A stretch of 64,000 bases of DNA from Leptidea sinapis (Eukaryota > Arthropoda > Insecta > Lepidoptera > Pieridae), in contig NC_066278.1 of assembly GCF_905404315.1 (NCBI RefSeq), positions 2,868,001 to 2,932,000 on the forward strand. The letters are read 5' to 3'. Positions 47,660 through 59,509 of this stretch are shown here, piece by piece. How positions within the stretch are numbered: position 1 is the stretch's first letter; every line of letters begins with the position of its first letter. Made by a program: the position numbers and the translations under genes. Under the pieces are notes generated by a model. That model searched no databases and had not been told where the DNA came from. It was given only the letters and a program-made list of their open reading frames with translations.

Positions 47660-50600
47660 TATATAACGAATCTTCTTCTATAAGTATTTTATTTATTAAT
47701 TTCTTACATAAAAACTGTAAGACGAGGTTAAAAATTTAAAATGTGATTTAAGCGTTCTGTGATGGAAATTTACCTAACATTACATCTTCAACTTTCTTTA
47801 TAAATCCATTTGCAAAAAAACACCCAAACTTTTCTGTACAACTATGAAAATCTTAAAAAAAAGAGGTTTTCTATGCAATTAGAAACAATTGTCTACGTAT
47901 TCAGAAGTATTGACAATTAAAATAAAATGTTCTAAAATTGAAAATTACAAAGTTATATTTTTTAATATTCTCTTTGGTTTAAATGTTGTGCTATAAATAA
48001 ATAAAAAGGGTTTTTGTGATTTTATTAAAGTAATGTTGATGTAAAATTGTTTACATTTGTTTTTCGTGACAGATTTTATATCGCAATACGGTAGAGAAGA
48101 CAATTATCGCTGGCAATATAGTGACTATTCTTTAAGGAGGCTAATAATTAAATACCAATGTTATGTGTCGGAGCGGTTTGGTGTCAGTCGTTCCACTGTT
48201 CAGGCCTGGACTAGGTTTCAAGAAACCGGTTCTTTGAAAAGAAGACCGGTGATCAGAAAGAAAACGATATACTGTGCCCAGGGACAATCGATATATTGTA
48301 AGCCAAGCTTTACGAAATTGGAATCTATCTATAATGACATCTAAAACAATCTTGAAGATGTTAGTAATGTGACTGTTAGCGTATGGACTATCAGGAGGAG
48401 ACTTCTAGAAGTAGATAGTCGAACGTGCGAACGTGGACAGATGAAGACTGAAGCAAGCTTTTATTTACTGATGAAGCCAGAATCTCTTTTCTTGGTGACG
48501 AACGATCTCATAAAGTGCTTAGAAGAATAGGAGAGCGTTATGTTTTGAAGAAATTACGCCTTACGGAGGAGGTGCTGTCATGTTTAGGGCTGGCATATTC
48601 AAATTCAAAAACACTTTATTCATGTAGGTCACAAAAATGACACTTATGAATGTCAAAAAAAAATATATAAATATTGTTTCTTATTGAATTTACCGCTACT
48701 TCGTAAAGGGTTGAGCTAATGAGAAGAAGTAGCAAGAAACTCATTGCCACTCTTTTAAGTCAAGATTTACATTTTAGTTGTTTTACAAATCATTTCAATT
48801 ACAATATATGCAAAGTGACGCAACAAAAATACTCAAAAGTCAAAAAAGGCTTACATGAGTAAGTCAAAAAAAGTAAATTAATACTTATAAACACAAGAGT
48901 TATTGAGTATAGTGAGTTTTTGAGGATTGTCCAGAGTAAATTTTCGTAGAAAATAGCTCTCTAAATGCACAATGCTACATCAAGGAACTTCTAGTTCCTC
49001 ATGTTAAACCAGCGTTAGCTATTAGAATTACTTAAGTGAAGTCGGAATCCGCCAATCCGTTAGATAGCCAGCACGAACCGTTCTCAATTAAAATGAGTAG
49101 CTATGGGACTTTTTAGATTACCGCTGAATGCGAGCGTATTGCAAAGAACTCATAAGACACCTCGTCCAAAGTATGCCACGAAGAATTGCAGTGGAGGCCA
49201 CACTCGACATTATTTTATTTTATTGTAAACTTTATATAAATAAAGGAGAAAGTCAATTGAAGTCATTATTTTTTGTCAACATAAGTTATTTGATATTATT
49301 TTGTTGCATCAAATCTCTTTTACAACTGTTAATACCAAAAGTACTCGAATAATACAAGTGTCCGTTTTTTTGCAAAGGAGTTTATAATAATATCATATCG
49401 ATGCCAAATATTTTTTCTTCCTTTATTTTGACAGTTGATGGCTAAAGTGTGCCGTACCTGCAGTATTCATTGAAGGTCAGCACGTAGCACTTGTCCTCGA
49501 TGCAGGCCACGGAGTTTGCGTCTCTGTGTCGGGAAGCGAACACCTCGTCGGGGGCATCGGTGGGCAGGCGGCCTCGGTCCGTGTGCTCGGGCCGGTAGTA
49601 CCACACCAGGGACACCATCATCTCACCTGACAATAGCCGTAGACAATAAGGTGATTTAAAATCCACGTAATATACCTCTTTCTCTCTTCCACTTCTTCTA
49701 TTGGTAAATCAACTTTTAAAACTTCATTTGCCCTATGACCTAAAAAGCATGGCGTTATAAACAGGAAGAAATTCTAATTTATTGTTAGATATCTCATTGA
49801 CCGCTCCTCGGAAAATATTGCCTTGAAGCAAAGAGCACAGATGTAGTAGAACTCGTTTATATTATGGTAAAGATATATTAGGGCCGAATAGCAGTATCAA
49901 GGTGACAACAGCTGTCCCAGCTGGCCCCCATGTGATGTAGACCGTGGGACCCATTAGATAAAAACCTATGTTGCTCACTCCATTCCTTCAACTCTAAATT
50001 ATATTTTAATATAGAATAAGCGGTATCCCATGTAACTTTATCTGTCACTGTTATCTGCATAATATTCTTTTTTAAATGTAATTCATGCAAAATATCGAAT
50101 AAAATTTCTGTGAATTACAAAACGATTAAGATTAAGTTTAATCAAATCAGTTTTATTACACGCTTTATTTATTATATTTATTTTATATTAGCTTCACTTG
50201 TATGTTTGTATATTTGTATGTTTGTAACCAACTTTTTTGGGCGCGATTTTGACCCACTTTAAACGGCTAGATTTCGTTCAAGCTTTGTAGATTTATCGAG
50301 GAGCGATGACATTACACTAATTTGATAAAATTATTCAATTTTTCAATTGCAGAATATGATTTTTGTTAATTTATATAATTTTTAAATAAATAAATCACTG
50401 ATAAGCGCCATCTAGTAATTTATTGTAAACTACAAAGGAAACGCGCGACATGTCAAGACAGTTCCACAAAATTAAAGCATCTAATTCGTTTAGAAGCGAA
50501 TAGATGGCGGTGAATTTATATTTCCATTATAAATTATTCTTTTGGCATGCGAAGCGAAGTTCCCCGCCTGCCCCTCCCGAATACAAATCACATTAGTAAA

Positions 50601-53600
50601 CGTAAGCATACCATCGTTAGGGTTCTCCCAGAGGCTGGCCACCCTCGCGACGAAGGGTTGTGCTCGCGCCGGGGACGCCCTCAGCAAGACACAGTCGCCG
50701 CGCGCCACGCGGTCGCCGCTGGCGTGGCTCATCCGCGACCAGCACCGAGCGGTCATGTCTTGCCGGGAGTCGTTCTGTGAGGTCATTTTTAATGCTGAAC
50801 TTATATTATTTTTAAATCAGTAACTAGAAAAACACAACCAGGCTGCGGCAATATCCTTTAAAATTGACGAACTGCCTAAACTTTCTATCCTTAATTCATT
50901 TGTGCTTCTTACCTTTGAAAATGATACGGATGAGATTTCCAAATTGACAAACTTGTAAGGATGCTCTGGCGGTTTAGGTTGTGCGTTAATGAATCAGTAA
51001 ATAAGCCCGGATGAGTAAATTACTAACTTTATCTGTTATAATGAGTCGTGGGGAAAAGTCTTTCTATATGTATAAACTTGTAATAAAATCTCTTTTGCCG
51101 AAATATCTGCATCTGGCTGGTTTTGCAGACATCAATAAGGTGACATTTAAAAAAAAGTAACAAAACTAGTATTGTTACCAGCTATTTTTCATTTGTTTTT
51201 ATTTCTGTCAATATTAGTGAATCTAATGACAAGATATATTTTTAAATTCTATTACAAGAAATGAAAAAGTTGCAGCGCAACATTTCTACAGTAATAGGAT
51301 CATATACAGTCCCTGCAAGGTGCAAAGATTCATCGAACAAAATGAGACATACTGTGATTAAAAAAAATTGTAAAAAGTCTTGAGTATATGAAATAATAAA
51401 ATGTGAAGAATCTTTTTTCCCAGCATAGATATTTGTTGATTAACTATAGTGTGGGACCGTCCATGTCTATGTATACTTACGTTGAGGTAGACTTTAGAGA
51501 GGTAGCAATCTCCGTCCCACTGCCAACCGTTGCTCCAGCGAGGCGGCGGTCGCGGACTGATGTCTGGTGGAGCGAGCGGGGCCACCATCCTCCGCGGCCG
51601 CCTCGCCCCGCTACGGCGCCGCTTTGTTCTCCGCTTCACGGTAGCATCCAACGACGAACACGCATCCTCGATCACTAAAGATGCATCATCGGTTTTTAGT
51701 ACTGTCTTCTTGGATACAAGTAATTTTGCCACTTTTTCCACACTTTTTGCTTTAAATTCTCCTCCATTTTGCTTCTCAACCGTTATTTTACATCGTTTCG
51801 ATTTGTCTACACTTGATTTGTAGCCTTCTATATTAGAATCTAAAGTTTCAATATCTGCCACAGCCTCATCGTTCTTAGCTTGTCTTTTTGATAAAAGTTT
51901 AACAACCTTTTCAACAGTTTTCCTTTTTATCTCGTCACTCGATGCAACGTCTGCAACTGAACTTATCATATTGCTCGATAGAAAATCAATTTCTTTCATA
52001 GATTTCTCCAAAGAAAATTCATTGCTTTCCTTTTTTAATAATTGAGATTCACATGTATTATTTGTAATGCACTGTTCTTTGCCTGTTTCTGATTTTGTCA
52101 CAGCTGATGACTTCTGCGTTTTTAGAGGTTTTAGCGTAAATGTATCATATTTAACGATATCTGTTACCAAATTTTCGCTTTTTACCTTGGGTATATCACA
52201 CTTGTCTTTTATTTTGATGATGCTATTCACAGCACTGATTTCAACACACTTTTCAATGTTAGAAGGGACTACACTTTTAATGTCTTCATCTTTGAAATTT
52301 TTCAGCGACTCTTTATTCGAACCACCATTTAATACTGATTTTAAAGTATGGGTAACTCGGGAATCAACTCTTTCTAATTTGCACGCATTTTTACTGGCCA
52401 ATTTCTTCTCTATCAGTTGACTTACAGCTGCAATTGTTTTAGGTTTAACTCCATTTGTATTTGTACTGCTTTCCACTACATTGTTATTAATATTTAACGT
52501 TCTCTTTGGAGTGTGTAGCAGGGTATTTTCATTTGATGGTAGAAAGAGATCCGCTGGGCTTAGTATAGTATCTGAATTAGCCAAGCCTTTGATTTCTGTT
52601 CTCTCCACACTATTCTTTTTAATTAGATTGTCTAACACAACTGCACTTTTATTCTTTGGCTTAAGACAGTAAGGATCCTCTGGTACTAATATATTATCTT
52701 GTATAATGGGAAGAATTTGAACTCGTTGATCATTATTGATTGTACTCTCCAGGGGCATTTTCTTAGCCTTAGGTTCAGTAACAACTGTATCAGATTTCCT
52801 TTTATTGCTTTTCTTTTCCAATGATTTTTTGTTTTGGCTTGTTCTTCTTTTAGGCTCTTTTACAATAGTTTCTGGTTTTGGGGAATCTGTTTGATCACCC
52901 GAAACTTTTCGACGCTTTTGCAATTTCACATGTTCACCTATGCCATTTGTTTTACAAACATCATCAAGTTGAACATCTTTCATTTCAATTTCAAGCTTTG
53001 GCCTCGAATATCTTCTTTTTACTGGCTTTGTAATTTCTGCGGGAGCAACTGTATCCGACAAGTTTGAGGTATTATGTTCCTTAAGCGCCTGTGCATCTGC
53101 TTTTCTTGATAAAGCAAAGGTGGGACCTTCATTTTCTTTTTTTACATCTACAAGTGGCGTTGTCCTTTCATCAGATGACGACAAATCGATTGGTGCGCAA
53201 AGAGGTGGTGATATGGCCAGAACATCATCATCACCATCATTTTGTTGGGAGCAGGGTCGTTGAGGTGTTGATAGTAAAAGCGCCGTGTCATCACCAACAA
53301 GGGATTTTCTCGCCATTGCTTTCCCTAGTCGTGCCCGTCTTGGTGCAATGGGTGGTGGTTGTGGGGCACATATACCCGCGGAGCCTCTCGCTGGGGATGG
53401 TGGTCCTAGGGCTTCAGCCGAGCCTGGTAGGTCACCAACCAATCGCAAGTTGTCCCGTACATCGTATAGCTCACGTTTCGGCGATGCTCCTCCCATATCC
53501 GGCAGTGTACAAGGGTGTGGTGCATCAGACGCTGTCGGTGGTTCCGGAGGCTCTGTCTCTAACGGCGGATCCTAGAAGTGTTAATTTAAAATTAGCAAAT

Positions 53601-56600
53601 GTCGTTAGTGAGAAATATCTTAGTAGTGAATTGAAATAATTCTAAACGAGCTAACACTCTAACAAAAATGAAATAAAAAGCAGCTTAGCAAAGTCACTGA
53701 AGTAAACCGAGTGTAAGGTCCTGTTACATGCCATCAAGATGAAGCAGGACACGCATTATCCCTCACTGCCATCAAATTGATTTTAAAATTATAACTACTT
53801 GTCACACCACAAACAGTGTTGAGTGGGAGTGGGACATACAGGAGGTGGTACATCTGTCCCGCTCCTGTCCATGACGTCAAAGTGTAAGAGCGACTGGACA
53901 TTTTAAAGCGTAGGCACTACTACTTTTATGTCGCGCACTCGCACTATAAGATGAGAGAGAGAAGAAGCGAAAGACTTAGAACAAATATACAATAAAATAT
54001 AACGCAGAACCAAATTATATAAGAAATTACTTTTTTTTGGTAAATTAATAATTATGATTATTAAATAAAATTTTAATTAAATTCTTATACATTTTATGTA
54101 ACTTAAAGCTTTTAAAATGTATTAGCAGTTATCATGCATAATTCTTAATGCCACTAAAAATTGTTAATTTAGTACACTAATTCTCTTAAAAATGTATAAA
54201 AAATAATTAAATATAAAAAGAGATCGTTTCGGTCTGTTTTTCTTATTTTATCTTATTTTTTGTCCTTGCGGAAGGAAGGAACAGGCATGCATTATAATTA
54301 AAAATTAACTTTTTTATTATTTACTTGTACTTGAAAAAAATATTTGATTACTTTTTTTATTTAATCAAATGTAGATTCTGTTGCAGAAAAGGTTAAATGT
54401 CTTGTGACATCCAAAGCGGTTTCACTTAAAAAAAGTCGGCATTTAGAAATACATGAACTCCCATCGACTTTATAATTTAATAAAGGTACTAATATTATTA
54501 TAATTTATATAGTATAATCTTATATTAGGAGTAATATAAGATTATATACGCAATGCAAACAATTCGCTCAACAAAGTGAGGTGAGCGGTCGTGGTGTAAT
54601 CAATGTTCATTGGTAAGATAATAATCACATCATGTCATATCGTAAAACATTGGTACTGGCTACTGTAGACTTGTATAAGATCTACGTTGAAATCTGAAAG
54701 CGGTCGCTTGATCTGATTTCGCATTGAAATACATTAAAAACCAAAACAATTAACTTCATTGAGGGCATAAGATTGGAATAAATGCTGAGGTTTGCTACAA
54801 AGGATATAATCGATCCGTGGGGAAAAAAGTACAGTTACTGTCTTTTTTTTTGGAAAACAAACAGCATACATACATTTTACACAGTTTTAGCCTTAATTTA
54901 GATAAATACAATAAGCCAGCAAAGTTTTTAGAAACTTGTAGATTCATAATTGCTACATTAATTACTCGATCGAGTACATCTCGGCTCGGATACAACAGTA
55001 AACTTATAGATAAAGGTAAGGGTTGCAGCTGCAATCAGGGAACGAGTTAGACACATTTTATGATTTCAGATTCAAACCTCCCGTACTTATGAAAGAATAT
55101 ATCAATATGTTGGTATTGATTGTTATACCCACTGACCTCTACTATATACCACTGGACTGGCAGCTGACAAAGTGCTTTTGTGCCTGTTTGATATTCGCCA
55201 TTTTGGCGCTGTTCGCCATGTAGCGAGAGTCTGCGGTACTAAAACTAGTGACAACCTCAGCATACATCGAAAGATGGTGGGACACAATTTACAAAAAAAA
55301 ATTACTATTTTATTACGTTGATTCTTGAAGTATGAATAACACGGAAAACGAATGAAATTTATTCAAAATGCAAAAATACTTCAGAGTATTGTACTATCTT
55401 TCGCAGCCATTTGTATTATATGTCAAAATTAGTTATCTGGACGCTCGCGAGTGGCGCTTCAAATAGGCACAAAAAATTTGCTGTCAAACAAATGGAGCAG
55501 CCTGTCCAGTGGTATTTATACGGGTCAGTGGTTATACTTATCGCATGACCTTTGCAGAAATCTATTGTTAGATCATACCTTGCCGCTGCCGTGCGTGTCG
55601 GGCACGTTGTCGAGCGCGCACGCCCTCGCCTTCGGTCGGAAGGGCCCCCCGGGCGGCAACATGGTCGAGGAAACGTCTCCTGGGCCGCCACCGGACGGGG
55701 CCTTACCAGTAGCGGGCCCAATAAGGACGTTTTTTGGACACGCGTTTAATGGGCACGGGCATCCTCGATACTCTGAAAGAGATTTAATTTCCAGTTCAAA
55801 TACTATATATTTCTTTAATTGTACCTGAAAAGATAAAAAAAAAATTGGGTATTATTGTATGCCACTTCTTTTTAAACGGAATTATCTGCATTTGATTACC
55901 AACGCATAACATAATGATCTAAGGCGTAGTGCAACGCGATACGATCCCGATCACTTAATATGTACTGCGCCTGTTATACTGCCATCAAAATATCTAATGT
56001 GCTTGTTATGTGCCTTACTTATTACATCCCGCTTACAAAACTGGAGCCTTGTATTAAACCCGATCCACATTCACGACTATAATCTCAGTAAGAATCTGAG
56101 CGAGATTCTTGGCGAGAGTTTCTTTGTGTATACATTTGCAAGGTACTCAATACAGTTCTCACACTCGATGACGATGGACGTAGAAGTAACTGCTGCGACA
56201 AGCTTATATTTTTTTTAATTCATCAATGGGTTATTCCATAAAGATGCTAATACGTTTCTACGCATCGTGGATTTTTAGTTAATTTTTTATAATGTATTAA
56301 ACATATATTCCACAAAATCGGTTCTGCTTGAAAATATTCTAGGAATGTCAATTCAATTCAATTCAAGTTCGGTCGCCCAAATCCGGCTCATATTGATGTT
56401 CAGATAATACCGCGCAAAACTGTTATAATCGACGAGTCTCTCGCTACCGATACTGTGAAACATGTGAGTCAAAAATCCGACAAAAATCGGAGAACCTACG
56501 AAGATTATACGAATCGGTTCCACATTCGCGTTTCTCGTGTTTTTCTCGCTTTTTCGCGAGATTCTCGCGTGAATTTAGAGCTGGCTTTACAGTTCGAGCA

Positions 56601-59509
56601 GGAGACCCTTCGGATACGGAAGGCTTAATGTAGTACAGTAAGTAAAATGACGTACCGACATATGGTATCCTCTGGGGTGAGTGTTGGTAGCAGGGCGGAG
56701 CACCGTAGTACTGCGGCGCGGGGTACGGCTCACTGCCAACACCGACCATCTGAAATTTGTTGTAATACATACATTTATTGCAGAGCCTTTCATTATATTC
56801 AGTCATATTTCGAGTATCTTTCTAAACCTAAATATCGCACATTATTAAGTCAAACAGATACACTAGGATTTACAGAGGCGATGATGATTTACAGATCCTA
56901 TCGTACGCGTAATTTTGGTTAAGAATTGTAACTAGTAACCTCCTAGTGTCGGCTCTATACTCGCCCGTGAATCCACTCCACATTCGCAACTTCTCAAAGC
57001 GTCGTTCGACACAAAGCCTAGTACGAAAGTCGCGCCCATTGTCCGAGACAGAAACCGACAGTCACCGTGGAACGCAGTATAGTTCGAACGTGAAGCCGAA
57101 CTAAATATTGTTATGGGGCAGTGCGGCCGATATTAATACCATCTTTGTGCTGCAGAAGGGGGCTATTCGCGCGATTTATAACCTAGGTCCTAAATAATCA
57201 TTGAGAGAAAGATTTAAAGAAATAAACATTTTGACTGCTGCTTCTCAATACATTTTTGATAATGTTCTGTATGTTCATAAGCACATTGAGGAATTTTCTA
57301 GAAACTGACATTCATAATATTAACACGAGGAACAAACATAAACTTGTTATTCCTACTACTCAGTTGGGTCGAGTTAGTAAGTCTTTTGTTTGGCGATGTA
57401 TATGCTTCTACAATATGATCCCAGAAAATGTACAAAACAAATATGTTACGAAATTTAAAAGAAAAAACGTTTGTGTGGGATAGGTTACTATAGCATAAAC
57501 GATTTTCTTAATGACACCACGGACTGGGAATAAAGCGAACACCCTCAGGCTCTTTAATTATAAATGTTTATTGTACGATATCACATTGTAATCCATATTT
57601 TATATTAAAAAAAAAGCCCGCTGAGTTTCTTGCGCCCATTTTTCTCAAGTCTGAGGCAGTCTCTTTTGAATGGGTGGTAGTTTTTGACGTTCAATAAGTG
57701 ATTTTAAATCCTATTTTGAATAAAAATATTTGAATTTGAACAACTATTCATAGTCCCAATTCGCGGCATTGGCGAGCGTTCGCGTCACAAATGTGAAGCG
57801 AGCTTAACGATTACCTAAAGAGCTCGACATAATCGAGAAATAGAAGAGAGAGTATAATTGTTTGCTATTCGAGCAACGTTGTCGGTCTGTAACTGCCGGG
57901 AACATTGTATATTGTTCCATATGGCTGTAGCTGTGTGTGATTATAGCCACGACGGTGCAACGAGCTCATCTTTTACGAAGTCCTAGGTTTATCCCCAGTA
58001 CCCGAAATCGATACACCTACGGTATTTAAAAAATAATTTAGATTTGAATCGAAACTTTCCTTCCATTACCTGCTTAACTCTCCTCGTCTTACTTGCCAGT
58101 ATTTCTGTTCGCATGAGGTATTTTTCAAATAAAAACGACGTTGTTAAATGATGATTTTACAAAAGAAACAGCAGACAACATTAAAAAAATAATGTACAAT
58201 TTCTCAGTAAATAGGATTTGTCTCGTTGGAACACTACTTGAACCACTACAATATAGAGATTATTTCCCTATTTTGTTTCAATTAAATACACAACGATTTA
58301 TGATAGGACTATTTTCCTTTCAATGAAAAATTATTCCCTATGCATAGCTGCATGTATTTCTTCTTACCGGTGATTCGGGCTGTGGGGGCGCCATGTGGTA
58401 AGGTCCCTGCGGCCTGAAATAGCGCCCGTAGCACAGGTCCGCGGGGTAATACGGCCCATACTGCTGTAGAACCTAAAACAATACACTCATTACGGCTCAG
58501 AAGAAGTTCAAACTTATATTACCCACTCATAAAGCCAGACAGATTTGATTTTGAAACATTTTTTTAGCCGTTTCGGAGGAGTTTGGTAACAAACACCGGG
58601 ATACCAGAATTTTATAATATATGATAACATGTAATGCTTGCGTTACACTGACGTATGTTAACGATGTTTTAGCAGTTTTTCTACAGCGCAACTTTTGTAT
58701 GATTTTTAAAATATTGTGTGTAATGAGAGCTCCTCCTGGTCACTGGTGTCGGTGTAATTCTGTAGAGGGTGCTGGATGTGTCAACTGTCAGCGAAACACC
58801 ACAATAACGCAGTTGCGATGTTATATTATCTCTCATGCTTTTTTATTATTCGTTTCACTCAGGTGATACTATCACTAATCGGCAGGTGAAGCCCCTTAAC
58901 CATCAGATAAGGGCCATAAGCGTCTCGCATCACTTATCCCCATAAGAAAACTTTATCGTCAAGTCGTATATAAATACAAACGAATTAATTTATAAATGTA
59001 AGAAATCCGTGCATGCCTCAGCAATATACAATCTGCACTAATAAACAAAATACGAATTTTAAAGTGAATATTATTTTGAATAAAATTCATGTTGATTCAA
59101 AAGAAATGTTAAAAAACGTTTGTGTGGGAAAGGTTATTATAGCATAAACGATTTTCTTAATGACACAACGGACTGGGAATAAAGCGAACACCCTCAGATT
59201 CTTTAATTATAAATGTTTATTGTACGATATTACATTGTAATCCATATTTTATATTAAAAAAAAAAAACCCGCTGAGTTTCTTGCGCCCATTCTTCTCAGG
59301 TCTGAGGCAGTCTCTCTTGATTTTGACGTTCAATAAGTGATTTTAAATGCTATTTTGAATAAAAATATTTGAATTTGAATTTGAATTGCTATATATCCTT
59401 ACCGGTGGATGTGGCGCGTGGTAATGTGGTGGTGGATGGTACCTCGCCAGCGCTCGTTCAGCCTCTGCGCTGCTCTCTTTGATCAGAGGACCTGCTGGTT
59501 GGTAATATC
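46688..59509 (-). CDS. wge: BAH-domain chromatin protein, winged eye / BAHCC1 / TNRC18 family (5' end not found)
   Basis: Winged eye is a Drosophila BAH-domain nuclear protein linked to chromatin. Exons in transcript order: 59509-59403, 58472-58368, 56749-56656, 55772-55579, 53571-51481, 50774-50612, 49626-49458 and 46889-46688, all with matching phases. The first four encode Tyr/Pro-rich sequence (QQYGPYYPADLCYGRYF) and the conserved YRGCPCPLNACPKN and ALDNVPD. The 697-codon exon is mostly disordered, basic and serine-rich, then ends RWSNGWQWDGDCYLSKVYLN. The last three form the BAH domain: GDCVLL, PFVARVASLWE, EMMVSLVWYYRPEHT, DEVFASRHRDANSVACIEDK, CYVLTFNEYCRY and the terminal LVLFCRRIYDFRSKKI, all close to BAHCC1. 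The first seen exon starts mid-codon, so at least one more exon lies further right and was not recognised. Coding exons are far richer in GC than the introns. Confidence 0.9.
47609..47655. repeat. (AT)n microsatellite
   Basis: About 23 uninterrupted AT dinucleotides. Confidence 0.95.
48057..49215 (+). pseudogene. Tc1-type transposase relic split by a LINE 3' end
   Basis: The frame at 48150-48280 encodes ERFGVSRSTVQAWTRFQETG and SLKRRP, a paired-type helix-turn-helix with the GR(P)-like basic linker. Downstream, shifted frames give WTIRRRL-like and LLTDEARISFLG-like pieces (48370-48500). After an interruption at about 48600-48890 the C-terminal end appears as ERIAKNSLRHLVQSMPRRIA (49130-49190), equivalent to the usual SMPRR end. 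Several frame changes make it inactive. Confidence 0.75.
48600..48800 (-). mobile_element. LINE 3' end (family C)
   Basis: attcaaattcaaaaacactt, catgtaggtcacaaaaatga and ctacttcgtaaagggttgag occur here. The same phrases appear in reverse complement at 61905-62025. It is inserted in the Tc1-type relic. Confidence 0.75.
49627..50611 (-). other. winged-eye-like intron with repeats
   Basis: It has an unassigned block at 49870-50100 (minus frame of 70 codons, no motif) and a repeat at 50160-50520 (tttttgggcgcgattttgac, aagcgccatctagtaattta) of common lepidopteran type. No exon is seen. Confidence 0.5.
53572..55578 (-). other. winged-eye-like intron, no exon seen
   Basis: AT-rich sequence. The only clear structure is the foldback at 55118-55532. 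Frames at 54795-55050 show no recognisable family. Confidence 0.45.
55118..55532. repeat. Foldback element, about 100-bp diverged arms
   Basis: The left arm 55118-55225 (tatacccactgacctctac, taccactggactggcagctg, tttgtgcctgtttgat, ggcgct) is matched in reverse complement by 55440-55532 (agtgaccactgacc-like, taccactggacaggctgct, tttgtgcctatttgaagcgcc). It lies just 5' of exon 55772-55579 on the plus map, inside the gene. Confidence 0.7.
57100..57739 (+). mobile_element. LINE 3' end (family A), long recent copy
   Basis: The coding part encodes FVLQKGAIRAIYNLGPK, SLRERFKEINILTAASQYIF and LGRVSKSFVWRCICFYNMIP. A 3' UTR follows with cccgctgagtttcttgcgcc and an end gaataaaaatatttgaatttga. A deletion near 57463 and stops break the frame. 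It lies in a winged-eye-like intron, antisense to the gene. Confidence 0.88.
58473..59402 (-). other. winged-eye-like intron between first two seen exons
   Basis: It contains the LINE 3' end at 59100-59382 immediately beside the splice donor of the upstream exon. A fragment near 58855-58920 (ggcaggtgaagccccttaac, gataagggccataagcg) looks repeat-derived. No other exon is seen. Confidence 0.5.
59100..59382 (+). mobile_element. LINE 3' end (family A), short recent copy
   Basis: It begins aaaaaacgtttgtgtgggaa and ends tttgaatttgaatttgaatt. It is nearly identical to 36330-36612 and 57460-57739. It ends about 20 bases from the splice donor of the exon at 59509-59403. Confidence 0.88.

Larger units (their letters stand above)
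46890..49457 (-). other. winged-eye-like gene, last intron, with transposon relics
   Basis: This 2.6-kb intron holds an (AT)n microsatellite, a Tc1-type transposase relic and, inside that, a LINE 3' end. No host coding sequence is seen. Confidence 0.6.

Noticed and set aside
53091..53639. A 182-codon plus frame and several others opposite the large winged-eye-like exon
   Set aside because: They are antisense shadows of a long conserved-phase exon and have no family signature.
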